From CAYSAA01 sp964428905 (GTDB taxonomy: Bacteria; Atribacterota; Phoenicimicrobiia; Phoenicimicrobiales; Stramentimicrobiaceae), in NCBI GenBank assembly GCA_964428905.1, contig CAYSAA010000012.1, forward strand, positions 1-21,014: DNA of 21,014 bases, in the 5' to 3' direction. The notes under the pieces were generated by a model. It searched no databases. It was not told the DNA's origin and worked only from the letters and a program-made list of their open reading frames with translations. Position 1 is the stretch's first letter; every line of letters starts with the position of its first letter. Shown in pieces: positions 8,597 to 15,855 of the stretch. A program made the translations under genes and the position numbers.

Positions 8597-8683
8597 TTAG
8601 GCCTTAAATCTTGCGCCACCGGCCAGTAGCAAGGCCATGACACTGATTAAAAAGCTGATTAATTTCGCTTTGTTAATTTTCAT
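8597..8683 (-). CDS. 28-aa hydrophobic small protein or signal-peptide candidate
   Basis: ATG at 8683 follows GGAGGTG with four bases between, one of the better ribosome binding sites in the window. The frame ends at TAA (8597). The peptide has a basic head (MKINKAK), a hydrophobic helix (LISFLISVMALLLA) and a basic tail (GGARFKA). It looks like a single-pass membrane peptide or a secreted/processed signal precursor. It lacks cysteine, so it does not resemble AgrD-type thiolactone precursors. It ends 62 nt before the HD-GYP gene and is probably on the same transcript. I recognise no family. The strong SD and typical composition argue for a real gene; lack of comparative data keeps confidence moderate. 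Confidence 0.6.
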   Translation of the reverse strand: MKINKAKLISFLISVMALLLAGGARFKA

Positions 8684-8695
8684 AGTGCACCTCCA

Positions 8696-8747
8696 CGGTT
8701 TTTCTTTGTTCCTTAGAACAAGTAAAACCGCTTCGCTCCGCTCGGTT
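8696..8747 (-). promoter_or_regulatory. mutually exclusive hairpins in the leader of the small peptide gene
   Basis: On the transcript, CGGTTTT (8730-8724) can pair with AAAACCG (8702-8696), enclosing a second stem TTGTTC/GAACAA (8721-8716 with 8711-8706). The helix ends two bases before the GGAGGTG SD. The same CGGTT can instead pair with an upstream AACCG (8747-8743). Two alternative folds next to an SD suggest translational control. No known riboswitch class was recognised. Confidence 0.45.
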
Positions 8748-8768
8748 AGAAAAAGCTATTTGCTACTA

Positions 8769-8798
8769 ATTATGCCCTTTTTAATTGTTTTTATCTAA
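8769..8798 (-). promoter_or_regulatory. candidate promoter for the peptide/HD-GYP transcript
   Basis: On the minus strand TTAGAT (8793-8798) is followed after 18 nt by CATAAT (8769-8774). The -10 matches five of six consensus bases and the -35 three of six. The -35 lies partly in the right arm of the inverted repeat. Transcription would begin near 8762 and give a leader of about 78 nt containing the hairpins. Confidence 0.35.
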
Positions 8799-8840
8799 GA
8801 ATCACCGACCTATCTATTGTATGCATTCCTACTAAATGAT

Positions 8841-9509
8841 TTATTTAACCAGGATTCTTCGATTGACCGCCTTTAATATGGCATGAACTACTGTTTTGTT
8901 CGGGTCATTGCCAGTCAAAGCGGAACCAACCAAATTCTCCTTTCCTTGTGCATTGATCAAATTAATAGATATTAAAACAATTTCTTTACTATCCATCTTT
9001 AACTTTCTAATTTCATCTACCTGAAAAAAGATTTTCCCATTTAGAAAAGAAGTAATGGCATCCAACGTTGCCCGGGCAACAACATATTCCCTATTCTGGT
9101 CCCAGTTAACACAACTGATTTTCCCTTCAAAGTATTTATTATTATTTTCCAGCTTGACTATAACATGTAAATTTTCTTCATTAGAAGAAACTGATATATC
9201 CGAAAGCTTTAGCCGATGGGAATAATCCTTCTCATCCCTAACCTGGGCAATGCTGATTTTACGATAGTCAAGTGAGATATTATATTTGGCAATCAATAAT
9301 GACTCAATATCCCGACTTATTTTTTTAGGACTGTAAAAATCTTTTGTAATAACATGAACTTCTTTTATGTCTTGATTTTCAGCTAATACAATTTTTGAAA
9401 ATAATACACCATTTAATTTATTTATTGATTTTTCAATTTCTTCCACCTTAGAAGCAAACCGAGGTGAAATGATGAAATTACGAAAATTATTTACTGGGAC
9501 ATTGCTCAT
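8841..9509 (-). CDS. conserved protein of unknown function, probable two-module C-terminal half
   Basis: This 222-aa soluble protein starts at ATG 9509, behind GAGGGG, 20 nt after the hpf stop, so it is likely in the hpf operon. The N-terminal part (about 20-90) has a KEVHVITK strand and RDIESLLIAKYNISLDYRKISIAQ segment, which I associate with uncharacterised proteins of anaerobic Firmicutes. The C-terminal part looks duplicated. LHVIVKLENNNKYFEG...VVARATLDAITSFL (about 113-155) and VLISINLINAQGKENLVG...VVHAILKAVNRRI (about 177-220) share a strand-glycine-strand-helix pattern. The pattern recalls the small regulatory (dimerisation) domain of 2-isopropylmalate synthase, but that is a fold impression only. 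There is no catalytic motif, signal peptide or membrane segment. Confidence 0.75.
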   Translation of the reverse strand: MSNVPVNNFRNFIISPRFASKVEEIEKSINKLNGVLFSKIVLAENQDIKEVHVITKDFYSPKKISRDIESLLIAKYNISLDYRKISIAQVRDEKDYSHRLKLSDISVSSNEENLHVIVKLENNNKYFEGKISCVNWDQNREYVVARATLDAITSFLNGKIFFQVDEIRKLKMDSKEIVLISINLINAQGKENLVGSALTGNDPNKTVVHAILKAVNRRILVK

Positions 9510-9529
9510 TTGATCCCCTCTTTCTCTAT

Positions 9530-10078
9530 TTAGACTTCGGGTTCAATTAACCCAAAATTGCCATCCTTCCTTTTATAGATAACATTAATCTGATCGGTCA
9601 TCTCGTTGTTAAAAACATAAAAACTGTGACCCAAGAGTTCCATCTGCAAGGTGGCTTCTTCTGGAGACATTGGTTTGATAACAAATTTCTTTGTTCTTAC
9701 TATTCTAATACCTTCGTCAGTTGAAAGGTCAGGATTACTCTTTTCGTTTTCAAGTATATTCATTTCCTTTGCAAGATTATGTCCACTAAAAGATTTACTA
9801 TAAAGCTTTCCTTTATACTTTATAATCTGCCTCTCCAATTTTTCAACAACTTTGTCAATGGAGATATACATATCATCACTCTCCTCCTCCGCTCTAATAA
9901 TCGCCTTTTTCGCCTGGAGAGTTACTTCAAATATTTGTCTATTTTTCTCTACACTGACTGTGGCTGTTGCTTCCATGATCTGGTCAAAATATTTTTCTAA
10001 TTTTTCCATTTTCTTCCTAACATAGCCTTCTATTGAATCTGCAACATCAATATGTTTTCCTTTTACGATTAATTTCAT
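9530..10078 (-). CDS. hpf: long-form ribosome hibernation promoting factor (HPF/RaiA/YfiA family)
   Basis: This 182-aa long-form HPF has an N-terminal S30AE domain (about 1-100: MKLIVKGKHIDVADSIEGYV and the usual basic helices binding the 30S A/P sites). A linker leads to a C-terminal dimerisation domain (about 125-180: VIKPMSPEEATLQMELLGHSFYVF). Long HPF alone forms 100S ribosome dimers in stationary phase. The start is ATG 10078, eight bases after AGGAGGT. A TTG two codons upstream would leave only a few bases after the SD. A 155-nt AT-rich leader separates it from the structured RNA, which supports the raiA-motif reading of that RNA. The order comF-hpf-secA-prfB is that of Firmicutes. Confidence 0.96.
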   Translation of the reverse strand: MKLIVKGKHIDVADSIEGYVRKKMEKLEKYFDQIMEATATVSVEKNRQIFEVTLQAKKAIIRAEEESDDMYISIDKVVEKLERQIIKYKGKLYSKSFSGHNLAKEMNILENEKSNPDLSTDEGIRIVRTKKFVIKPMSPEEATLQMELLGHSFYVFNNEMTDQINVIYKRKDGNFGLIEPEV

Positions 10079-10233
10079 TACCAAGTACCTCCTGTGGCTA
10101 TTTTAAAAATTCAATAATCTTCTACACAACTTTTTATTATAATAACACTGTTCAATACTATTTTTCCAATATATTCTTCTATATTCTGCAATAAATTTTC
10201 ATTCTGTAATGATAAATTGTAGAAATTTTATGA

Positions 10234-10445
10234 TTCCCTCCTTAGACTGACCTGGTCTTTTCCCCCACACTCGCCTGCTGAGAGCCTCGCTATCTTTTCA
10301 CTAATACTCTTCTCTTATAATATAAATTACAAGGCAGGACTTACTCCAAAACCGCACCATGCTCAGCAACTTATAATCGTTACCTTACGTGGATCGTTTC
10401 GCCTGCGGCTGGCATCGACTTTCAACCACAGCTCTAAGGGGGGAA
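10234..10445 (-). ncRNA. structured RNA upstream of hpf, probable raiA-motif RNA
   Basis: This GC-richer, non-coding segment fills most of the 366-nt gap between comF and hpf. Its ends pair: TTCCCCCCTTAGA at 10445-10433 with TCTAAGGAGGGAA at 10246-10234 (12 of 13), then three more pairs (CTG/CAG) past a bulged base. This closing helix defines a 212-nt RNA. Inside are further stems, for example GTGG/CCAC enclosing GCC-GCA-GGC. The raiA motif is a large ornate RNA found just upstream of raiA (hpf) genes in Firmicutes and Actinobacteria. Context, size and terminal helix fit, but I cannot score the consensus. It begins six bases after the comF stop. No strong promoter is visible, so processing from the comF transcript is possible. 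Confidence 0.68.
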
Positions 10446-10450
10446 CCATA

Positions 10451-11209
10451 TCAAACCCCTCTTGCCAAAGTTAACACAGATACCTTCTTTACCCCGGTTT
10501 TTCTTAATTCCCGGCAACATGCTTCTACGGTTGCCCCTGTGGTATAGATATCATCAATTAAAAGAACATTAGAAAAATTAATTTTATAGGAAGAATTAAT
10601 GGAATAAACATGTCTAACATTATTTTTTCTCTCTGTTTTTGATAAACCCACTTGTGAAACATTATCCCTATTTTTAATCAATAAACTTTCAGAAAAAGTA
10701 ATAGAAAAATAATCAGCAATATACTTAGCCAATAAACCGCTTTGGTTAAAACCTCTTTTTAAATAATCTTCCTTAAATAAAGGGACAGGAACAATTAAGT
10801 CCACTTCCCGGATATTAATAGGGTCCTCCCTCCCCCATAAATAATTAACCATCAAATTCCCTAATGGTTGAACTAATTTTACCTGTTTTTTGTATTTTAG
10901 TAAATGGATACATTTTCTCATTACACCCTGATAGTAAGCAACCGAGCGGGTGAAATAAAAATGAACCTTTTTATTATGACAATCGGAACAAATAGCTCCT
11001 TTTTCAAAAGAAACCTCGGATGATAAGGGTTTCCCGCATTGATAGCAATAAGGAGAAGAAATAAATTTGATCTGGTTTATACAGTTATCACAGATCGCAT
11101 ATCCCTTCGATTCTTTAATCTCTTTACCACAGTTTTCACAACTGAGAGGATAAATCAGGTTAAGAAATCCTTCTTTTAAATAATCCCAAAATCCATTACT
11201 ATAGATCAT
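10451..11209 (-). CDS. comF: ComF-family phosphoribosyltransferase-like competence protein
   Basis: This 252-aa protein has the ComFC layout. An N-terminal zinc-ribbon-like segment has C24/C27, C40/C43 and C55/C58, followed by ICSDC. A phosphoribosyltransferase domain ends with the PRPP loop VLLIDDIYTTGAT (about 215-227). In B. subtilis ComFC is needed for DNA uptake during transformation, and homologues process single-stranded DNA after entry. No ComFA helicase precedes it here. The only in-frame start is ATG 11209, 39 nt after ahcY, with a poor SD, so translation may depend on the upstream gene. Its stop lies six bases from the structured RNA. Confidence 0.92.
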   Translation of the reverse strand: MIYSNGFWDYLKEGFLNLIYPLSCENCGKEIKESKGYAICDNCINQIKFISSPYCYQCGKPLSSEVSFEKGAICSDCHNKKVHFYFTRSVAYYQGVMRKCIHLLKYKKQVKLVQPLGNLMVNYLWGREDPINIREVDLIVPVPLFKEDYLKRGFNQSGLLAKYIADYFSITFSESLLIKNRDNVSQVGLSKTERKNNVRHVYSINSSYKINFSNVLLIDDIYTTGATVEACCRELRKTGVKKVSVLTLARGV

Positions 11210-11248
11210 GCTAAAAAATTTACCATCACATTATTCTGAAAAACTGAA

Positions 11249-12505
11249 CTAAGTTCCCTCTTGCCAGCTTTCCAGATATTTTTTTTGTTCAGAAGTAAGC
11301 CGATCAATCTCAATCCCCATACTCTTAAGCTTGAGAAAGGCAATCCTCTGATCAATATCCTGCGGCACAGCATAAACCTCTTTTGATAAGGAATGACCTT
11401 CTTTAAAAAGATATTCAACAGATAAAGCCTGGTTTGCAAAGCTCATATCCATAACACTGGCAGGATGTCCTTCTGCTGCAGCCAAATTTAGCAATCTTCC
11501 TTCAGCAAGCAAGTATATTCTTTTTTGACCTTTTAGAATATATGAAATAACATCATCCCTAACTACCTCCTTGCGTAGCACCAATTCTTCTAAAGAAGGA
11601 ATGTCAATTTCCACATTAAAATGTCCTGCATTTGCCAGAATGGCACCATCTTTCATCAATAGGAATTCTTTCCTGGCAATAACATTCTTATTTCCAGTTA
11701 AAGTAATAAAAATGTCTCCAATGCTGGCAACTTTACGAATTGTGCTTACTTGAAATCCGTCCATTACTGCCTCCAGTGCCTTTAAAGGATCAATCTCAGT
11801 AATAACAACTCGTGCTCCCATTCCTCTGGCTCTATTCGCCACCCCTCTGGCACACCAACCATACCCGCATATCACAACAATTTTCCCTGCTAATAGTATA
11901 TTGGTAGCCCTTAACAGGCCATCAATTGTACTCTGTCCGGTGCCATATCGATTGTCAAAAAGATGTTTTGTTAAAGCATCATTAACCGCAACAATAGGAT
12001 ACTGTAAAGCTCCCTCTTTCTGCATGCTTCTCAGTCGAATAACACCGGTGGTTGTCTCCTCTGTTCCGCCGATAATATCTTTGATCAAGTCCTTTTGACT
12101 GGAGTGAATCATTGATACTAAATCTGCACCGTCATCCATGGTAATGTTTGGTTTACTATTTAATGCTTGTACAATATGATGATAATAACCCTTATTATCT
12201 ATCCCCTTTATAGCAAAAACCGGGATTTCGTAATCCCTAACCAATGAAGCCGCTACATCATCCTGGGTACTTAATGGATTTGACGCACATAAGTTAATTT
12301 CAGCACCAGCGGATCTCAGTGCTGTTACAAGATTGGCAGTTTCGGATGTCACATGAAGACAGGCAGCGATTTTGATCTTTTTAAATGGTTTCTCCTGTTC
12401 AAATCGTTTCCGGATTGCTTCTAGTACCGGCATTTGATTTTGAGCCCATATGATTCTTCTAAAGCCCTGCTCGGCTAAATTAATATTCTGAATATCATAT
12501 TGCAT
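11249..12505 (-). CDS. ahcY: adenosylhomocysteinase (S-adenosyl-L-homocysteine hydrolase)
   Basis: This enzyme hydrolyses S-adenosylhomocysteine to adenosine and homocysteine, relieving inhibition of SAM methyltransferases. Visible features are the N-terminal INLAEQGFRRIIWAQNQMPVL, the substrate-site HVTSETANL, the catalytic VNDALTKHLFDN lysine/aspartate block, and the NAD-binding GYGWCARGVANRARGMGARV. It lacks the C-terminal K/HYRY tail of eukaryotic enzymes and is short (418 aa), like the Thermotoga-type form. Four ATGs in a row follow GAGGAGGAGG. The last (12505) or third (12508) has proper SD spacing, so a longer frame from 12541 would start inside sequence that includes the SD. It sits between the MBL hydrolase and comF, where hisS-aspS often follow dtd in Firmicutes. 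Confidence 0.95.
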   Translation of the reverse strand: MQYDIQNINLAEQGFRRIIWAQNQMPVLEAIRKRFEQEKPFKKIKIAACLHVTSETANLVTALRSAGAEINLCASNPLSTQDDVAASLVRDYEIPVFAIKGIDNKGYYHHIVQALNSKPNITMDDGADLVSMIHSSQKDLIKDIIGGTEETTTGVIRLRSMQKEGALQYPIVAVNDALTKHLFDNRYGTGQSTIDGLLRATNILLAGKIVVICGYGWCARGVANRARGMGARVVITEIDPLKALEAVMDGFQVSTIRKVASIGDIFITLTGNKNVIARKEFLLMKDGAILANAGHFNVEIDIPSLEELVLRKEVVRDDVISYILKGQKRIYLLAEGRLLNLAAAEGHPASVMDMSFANQALSVEYLFKEGHSLSKEVYAVPQDIDQRIAFLKLKSMGIEIDRLTSEQKKYLESWQEGT

Positions 12506-12550
12506 CATCATCATCCTCCTCCTCTTTAAAATTGCTTTCATTTTTCATTT

Positions 12551-13189
12551 TCACTGAAGCCATGAATTGTTCAGAATTTCCTGCTTAAGAGTTGAACCCG
12601 GTCCATGTCCTGGAAATATTTCACAGGTAACATCAAGAACCATGAGTTTCTCCTTAATAGATTGATTTATTTGAGACATAGATCCGCCCGGTAAATCAGT
12701 TCGACCTATTCCATTCGCAAAAAGGGTATCTCCTGTGAAAATCTTTTTACCTATAACCAGCGAAACACTACCGGGTGAATGACCGGGGGTATGAATTACA
12801 GAAATATCCAGGGAACCTATGCTGATAATTTTCCCCTCTTCCAGATAATCATCAGCTGGAGGTGATTTGACAGATATGCCGGTATAAAAAGATAAATTCA
12901 TCTTAGGATCAGTCAACATACTTTCATCCAAACGATGAATTAATAATCTGGCTGAAAATTTATCTTTCAACATTTTATTTCCCCCAATATGATCAGCGTG
13001 CCCATGGGTATTGATAATATATTTAAGAAAAAAACCCTTTTCCCCTAACTGATTTAAAATGATATCGTTTTCTTCTGCAGGATCAATAACTGCTGCTTCT
13101 TTACTCTTATTGCAACCCAGAAGATAACAATTCGTTGCCAGTTGGCCTAAAACCATTTTTTCTAGATATAGATTATTATTCATATTCAT
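12551..13189 (-). CDS. MBL-fold metallo-hydrolase, glyoxalase II-like
   Basis: This 212-aa protein opens with the ATNCYLLGC and AAVIDPAEE strands of the metallo-beta-lactamase fold. It carries the dinuclear metal motif THGHADH (H62, H64, D66, H67) and further ligands in HTPGHSPGS, FTGDTLF and FPGHGPGS. This small subclass is commonly annotated as hydroxyacylglutathione hydrolase-like, but the actual thioester or sulfur substrate is not known. It is placed after dtd as in many Firmicutes. The start is one of two close ATGs (13189 or 13183), with a weak AAGAAAG SD. It ends shortly before the SD and start of ahcY. Confidence 0.9.
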   Translation of the reverse strand: MNMNNNLYLEKMVLGQLATNCYLLGCNKSKEAAVIDPAEENDIILNQLGEKGFFLKYIINTHGHADHIGGNKMLKDKFSARLLIHRLDESMLTDPKMNLSFYTGISVKSPPADDYLEEGKIISIGSLDISVIHTPGHSPGSVSLVIGKKIFTGDTLFANGIGRTDLPGGSMSQINQSIKEKLMVLDVTCEIFPGHGPGSTLKQEILNNSWLQ

Positions 13190-13215
13190 AATACTTTCTT
13201 CACTTCTTAATTATT

Positions 13216-13671
13216 TTATTTATTTTGCAGCTCATCACTATCTAAAATAATAGTAACGGGTCCCTCATTTACAATTTCTACCTGCATCATTGCTTGAAAG
13301 TGCCCTGTCTGCACAGAAATATTTTCATTTTTAAGGCATTGAACATAATGCTGGTAAAGAAAATCAGCCTTTTCTGGTAAAGCTGCATCTATAAAGCTAG
13401 GCCTTCTCCCCTTTTTACAGTTCCCATAGAGTGTAAATTGGGATACTACAATAGCCTGGCCATCGATTTCTAGCAGTGAAAGATTCATCTTACCCTCTTT
13501 GTCACTGAATATTCTGAGATTTGCTGTTTTTTTAGCCAGTAACTCTACTTCTTTCTCAGTGTCACCTTTTTTAACTCCCAATAAAATCAACATGCCGTGG
13601 TTGATTTGGGCAATTTTCTGGCTATCCACCTTTACTGAAGCTTTGCTCACCCTCTGAATAATTGCTTTCAT
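13216..13671 (-). CDS. dtd: D-aminoacyl-tRNA deacylase
   Basis: This 151-aa protein matches the full length of DTD. It has the standard N-terminus (MKAIIQRVSKASVKVD) and both active-site motifs: SQFTLYG at 77-83 and the Gly-cisPro motif within NEGPVT (GPVT at 137-140). It removes D-amino acids, and glycine from tRNA-Ala, after mischarging and so guards translation. It follows rel by 15 nt. The rel-dtd pair is conserved across Firmicutes, and co-transcription is very likely. Nothing unusual was noted. Confidence 0.97.
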   Translation of the reverse strand: MKAIIQRVSKASVKVDSQKIAQINHGMLILLGVKKGDTEKEVELLAKKTANLRIFSDKEGKMNLSLLEIDGQAIVVSQFTLYGNCKKGRRPSFIDAALPEKADFLYQHYVQCLKNENISVQTGHFQAMMQVEIVNEGPVTIILDSDELQNK

Positions 13672-13686
13672 ATCTCCTTCTTCCGC

Positions 13687-15855
13687 TTATTCTCCTTCTA
13701 TTCTCTTAACTTCCTTTATTGCTTTCAGGCTTTTTAAACGATCCATAATTTCTTTTAAATGATCAAGTGTGCTGACTTCTATTGTTAGATGAATCACCGC
13801 AATGCTATTCTTATTCGCTGATCCATTAATATGTTTAATCGCGGCCTTATGATTTGAAAGTACCATCGAAACATCCGAAATTAAATTCTTTCTATCAGCA
13901 GAAACAATCTTAATTTTTACCGGGAAATAATCATTTTCTGTTTTATACCATTCGGCATTAATTAAACGGCCTTCTTCCCCTGAAATATTTTTCAGGTTTG
14001 GACATTCTACCCGGTGGATGGTAACACCTCTTCCTCTGGTAATGTATCCAACAATATCATCTCCTGGTACTGGATGACAACATTTAGCAAACCGAATTAA
14101 AATATTGTCAACTCCATCAACCCTGACTCCCCTGTCAATTTTCCTCTCTTTTTTTGTGTCTCCCTTAATCTTAACCTGAATTTGTTGCTTTTCCTCTTGG
14201 GGCAAGACCTTATTAATTAATTGGCCGGCGCTTAGTTTCTTATATCCAATTGCTTCAAGCAAAGCATCGATATCGGTATAGCCCATGGGTTGACAGGCAT
14301 TTTCAAATTTTTCTTCCAGTTCAGAATTCCAGGGTATCTTGTATTTCTCCAATTCCCGTAAGACTAATCCCTTGCCTCTTTCTATGTGTTCCTTACGCAA
14401 CTCTTTTTTAAACCACGCCTTAATACGTGTTTTGGCACCGGATGTCTGCACAAATTTTAACCAATCCCGAGTTGGCCCACTTGAGGTTTTAGAAGTCAAG
14501 ATCTCTACAATATCACCACTATTTAACTTACGATCAAGTGGAACAATTTTATTGTTTACCTTGGCTCCAACGCAACGATGGCCTATTTCTGTATGTATGG
14601 CATAGGCAAAATCAACAGGAGTTGCACCCAAAGGCAATACCTTTACATCACCTTTTGGTGTAAATGTATAAACTTCGTATTGTAATAAATCTATCTTCAG
14701 ATTTTCCATAAATTCAAGAGGATCTTTCAATTCTTTTTGCCACTCCAATATCTGCCTTAGCCAGATTAGTCTATCTTCAAATTTTTTATCTTTTTGTAGA
14801 TCTCCCTTCTCCTTATATTTCCAATGAGCAGCAATCCCATATTCGGATGTTCGGTGCATTTCTACAGTTCTAATCTGAACCTCTAATGGTTCACCTTCAG
14901 AAGTTACAACAGTAGTATGTAAAGACTGATACATGTTCGATTTAGGCATGGCAATATAATCCTTAAATCTCCCCGGCATCGGCTTCCATATAGAATGTAA
15001 AAGTCCCAATGCAGCATAACAATCTGTAATCGAATTACAGATAATTCTAATAGCCATCAAATCATAAATCTGGAAAAAATTTTTATCCTGATCTTCCATT
15101 TTTTTATAGATACTATATATATTTTTTGGCCTGCCTTGAATACTGGCCTTAATGCCGAATTTCTTTAATTCTTCCGCTATTCTGTCTTTGATGGATTCGA
15201 TATATTTTTCTCTTTCTACCCTGCTTTTGGCTACCTTTTTAGCAAGATCATTGTATTCTTTAGGAGCCAAATTAAGTAGTGAATCATCTTCTAATTCCCA
15301 TTTCACCCGATACAGTCCTAAGCGATTGGCAATGGGTACATAAATATCTAATGTCTCTTTGGCCTTCTTTAAACGCTTTGGTGCCGGCATATATTTTAGT
15401 GTTCTCATATTATTCAGACGATCAGCCAACTTTATTAGAATCACTCTGATATCTTCAGCAATGGCTAAAAACATTTTCCTAAAATTTTCTGCCTGTCTTT
15501 CTTCTGTTGTTTGGTAAGAAATCTTACTAAGTTTGGTTACCCCGTTAACTAACATCGCTACTTCTTCTCCGAATTCCTTTTTTACATCTTCCAGCTTTAA
15601 GTTGGTATCTTCTACTACATCATGGAGTAAACCTGCTGCTATGGTTATTACATCCAGATTTAAGTCAGATAGAATATATGCTACTTCCAGGGGATGAGAC
15701 AAATAAGGTTGTCCAGAATAACGTTTTTGATTACGGTGGGCATTTTGAGAGAAATGATAGGCCTTCAAGACTACGTCAATATTAGCTTCGGGATTGTAAG
15801 ATTTGATTTTTTCAATTAATAATTCAATCGTAACAGAGTTATCGATTGTGAACAC
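13687..15855 (-). CDS. rel: bifunctional (p)ppGpp synthetase/hydrolase Rel
   Basis: This long RSH enzyme (722 aa in the longest frame) has, in order, the hydrolase HD domain (HDVVEDT, H78/D79) and the synthetase domain (GRPK at 241, YQSLHTT at 309). These are followed by TGS (VYTFTPKGDVKVLP...FAYAIHTEIGHRC), a helical and zinc-finger-like region (RFAKCCHPVPGD), and a C-terminal ACT domain. The synthetase carries RFKD at 296-299, the RXKD form of bifunctional enzymes, rather than the EXDD of E. coli RelA. So it should both make and degrade the alarmone. The start is unclear. The GTG at 15855 overlaps the only SD (AAAGAGG), and no ATG, GTG or TTG lies at a normal distance downstream; an ATC eight bases after the SD is a conceivable rare start. 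It lies in the recJ-apt-rel-dtd block. Confidence 0.96.
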   Translation of the reverse strand: MFTIDNSVTIELLIEKIKSYNPEANIDVVLKAYHFSQNAHRNQKRYSGQPYLSHPLEVAYILSDLNLDVITIAAGLLHDVVEDTNLKLEDVKKEFGEEVAMLVNGVTKLSKISYQTTEERQAENFRKMFLAIAEDIRVILIKLADRLNNMRTLKYMPAPKRLKKAKETLDIYVPIANRLGLYRVKWELEDDSLLNLAPKEYNDLAKKVAKSRVEREKYIESIKDRIAEELKKFGIKASIQGRPKNIYSIYKKMEDQDKNFFQIYDLMAIRIICNSITDCYAALGLLHSIWKPMPGRFKDYIAMPKSNMYQSLHTTVVTSEGEPLEVQIRTVEMHRTSEYGIAAHWKYKEKGDLQKDKKFEDRLIWLRQILEWQKELKDPLEFMENLKIDLLQYEVYTFTPKGDVKVLPLGATPVDFAYAIHTEIGHRCVGAKVNNKIVPLDRKLNSGDIVEILTSKTSSGPTRDWLKFVQTSGAKTRIKAWFKKELRKEHIERGKGLVLRELEKYKIPWNSELEEKFENACQPMGYTDIDALLEAIGYKKLSAGQLINKVLPQEEKQQIQVKIKGDTKKERKIDRGVRVDGVDNILIRFAKCCHPVPGDDIVGYITRGRGVTIHRVECPNLKNISGEEGRLINAEWYKTENDYFPVKIKIVSADRKNLISDVSMVLSNHKAAIKHINGSANKNSIAVIHLTIEVSTLDHLKEIMDRLKSLKAIKEVKRIEGE

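Larger units (their letters stand above)
8568..8813. repeat. 246-bp segment bounded by a 19-bp inverted repeat (MITE-like or long-range RNA hairpin)
   Basis: The left arm 8568-8586 is ATAGGTCGATGATTCTTAG. The right arm 8795-8813 is its reverse complement except for one base (A/G). Similarity continues imperfectly outward: GAATACATA at 8557 against the complement of 8818-8828, GAATGCATACA. The arms enclose a small peptide gene and its leader. TA flanks the GGTCG ends on both sides, as in elements that duplicate TA, though the repeat's own symmetry makes that weak evidence. There is no transposase. It fills most of the 306-nt gap between the unknown 222-aa gene and the HD-GYP gene. Confidence 0.7.

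Noticed and set aside
8597..8683. AgrD-like cyclic autoinducer precursor
   Set aside because: There is no cysteine, no acidic C-terminal recognition tail and no AgrB-like protease nearby.
8696..8762. c-di-GMP riboswitch (class I or II) upstream of the peptide/HD-GYP genes
   Set aside because: Neither the GEMM tetraloop/receptor elements nor the class II conserved core is recognisable in the leader.
10136..10141. TATAAT upstream of hpf as a promoter
   Set aside because: No acceptable -35 lies 16-18 nt upstream; the nearby TTGGAA and TTGAAC are at wrong distances. Left as possible but unsupported.
11206..11439. 77-aa minus-strand frame overlapping the 3' end of ahcY
   Set aside because: It is inside ahcY in another frame and has no recognisable domain. 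The comF start lies in the same sequence and explains the region.
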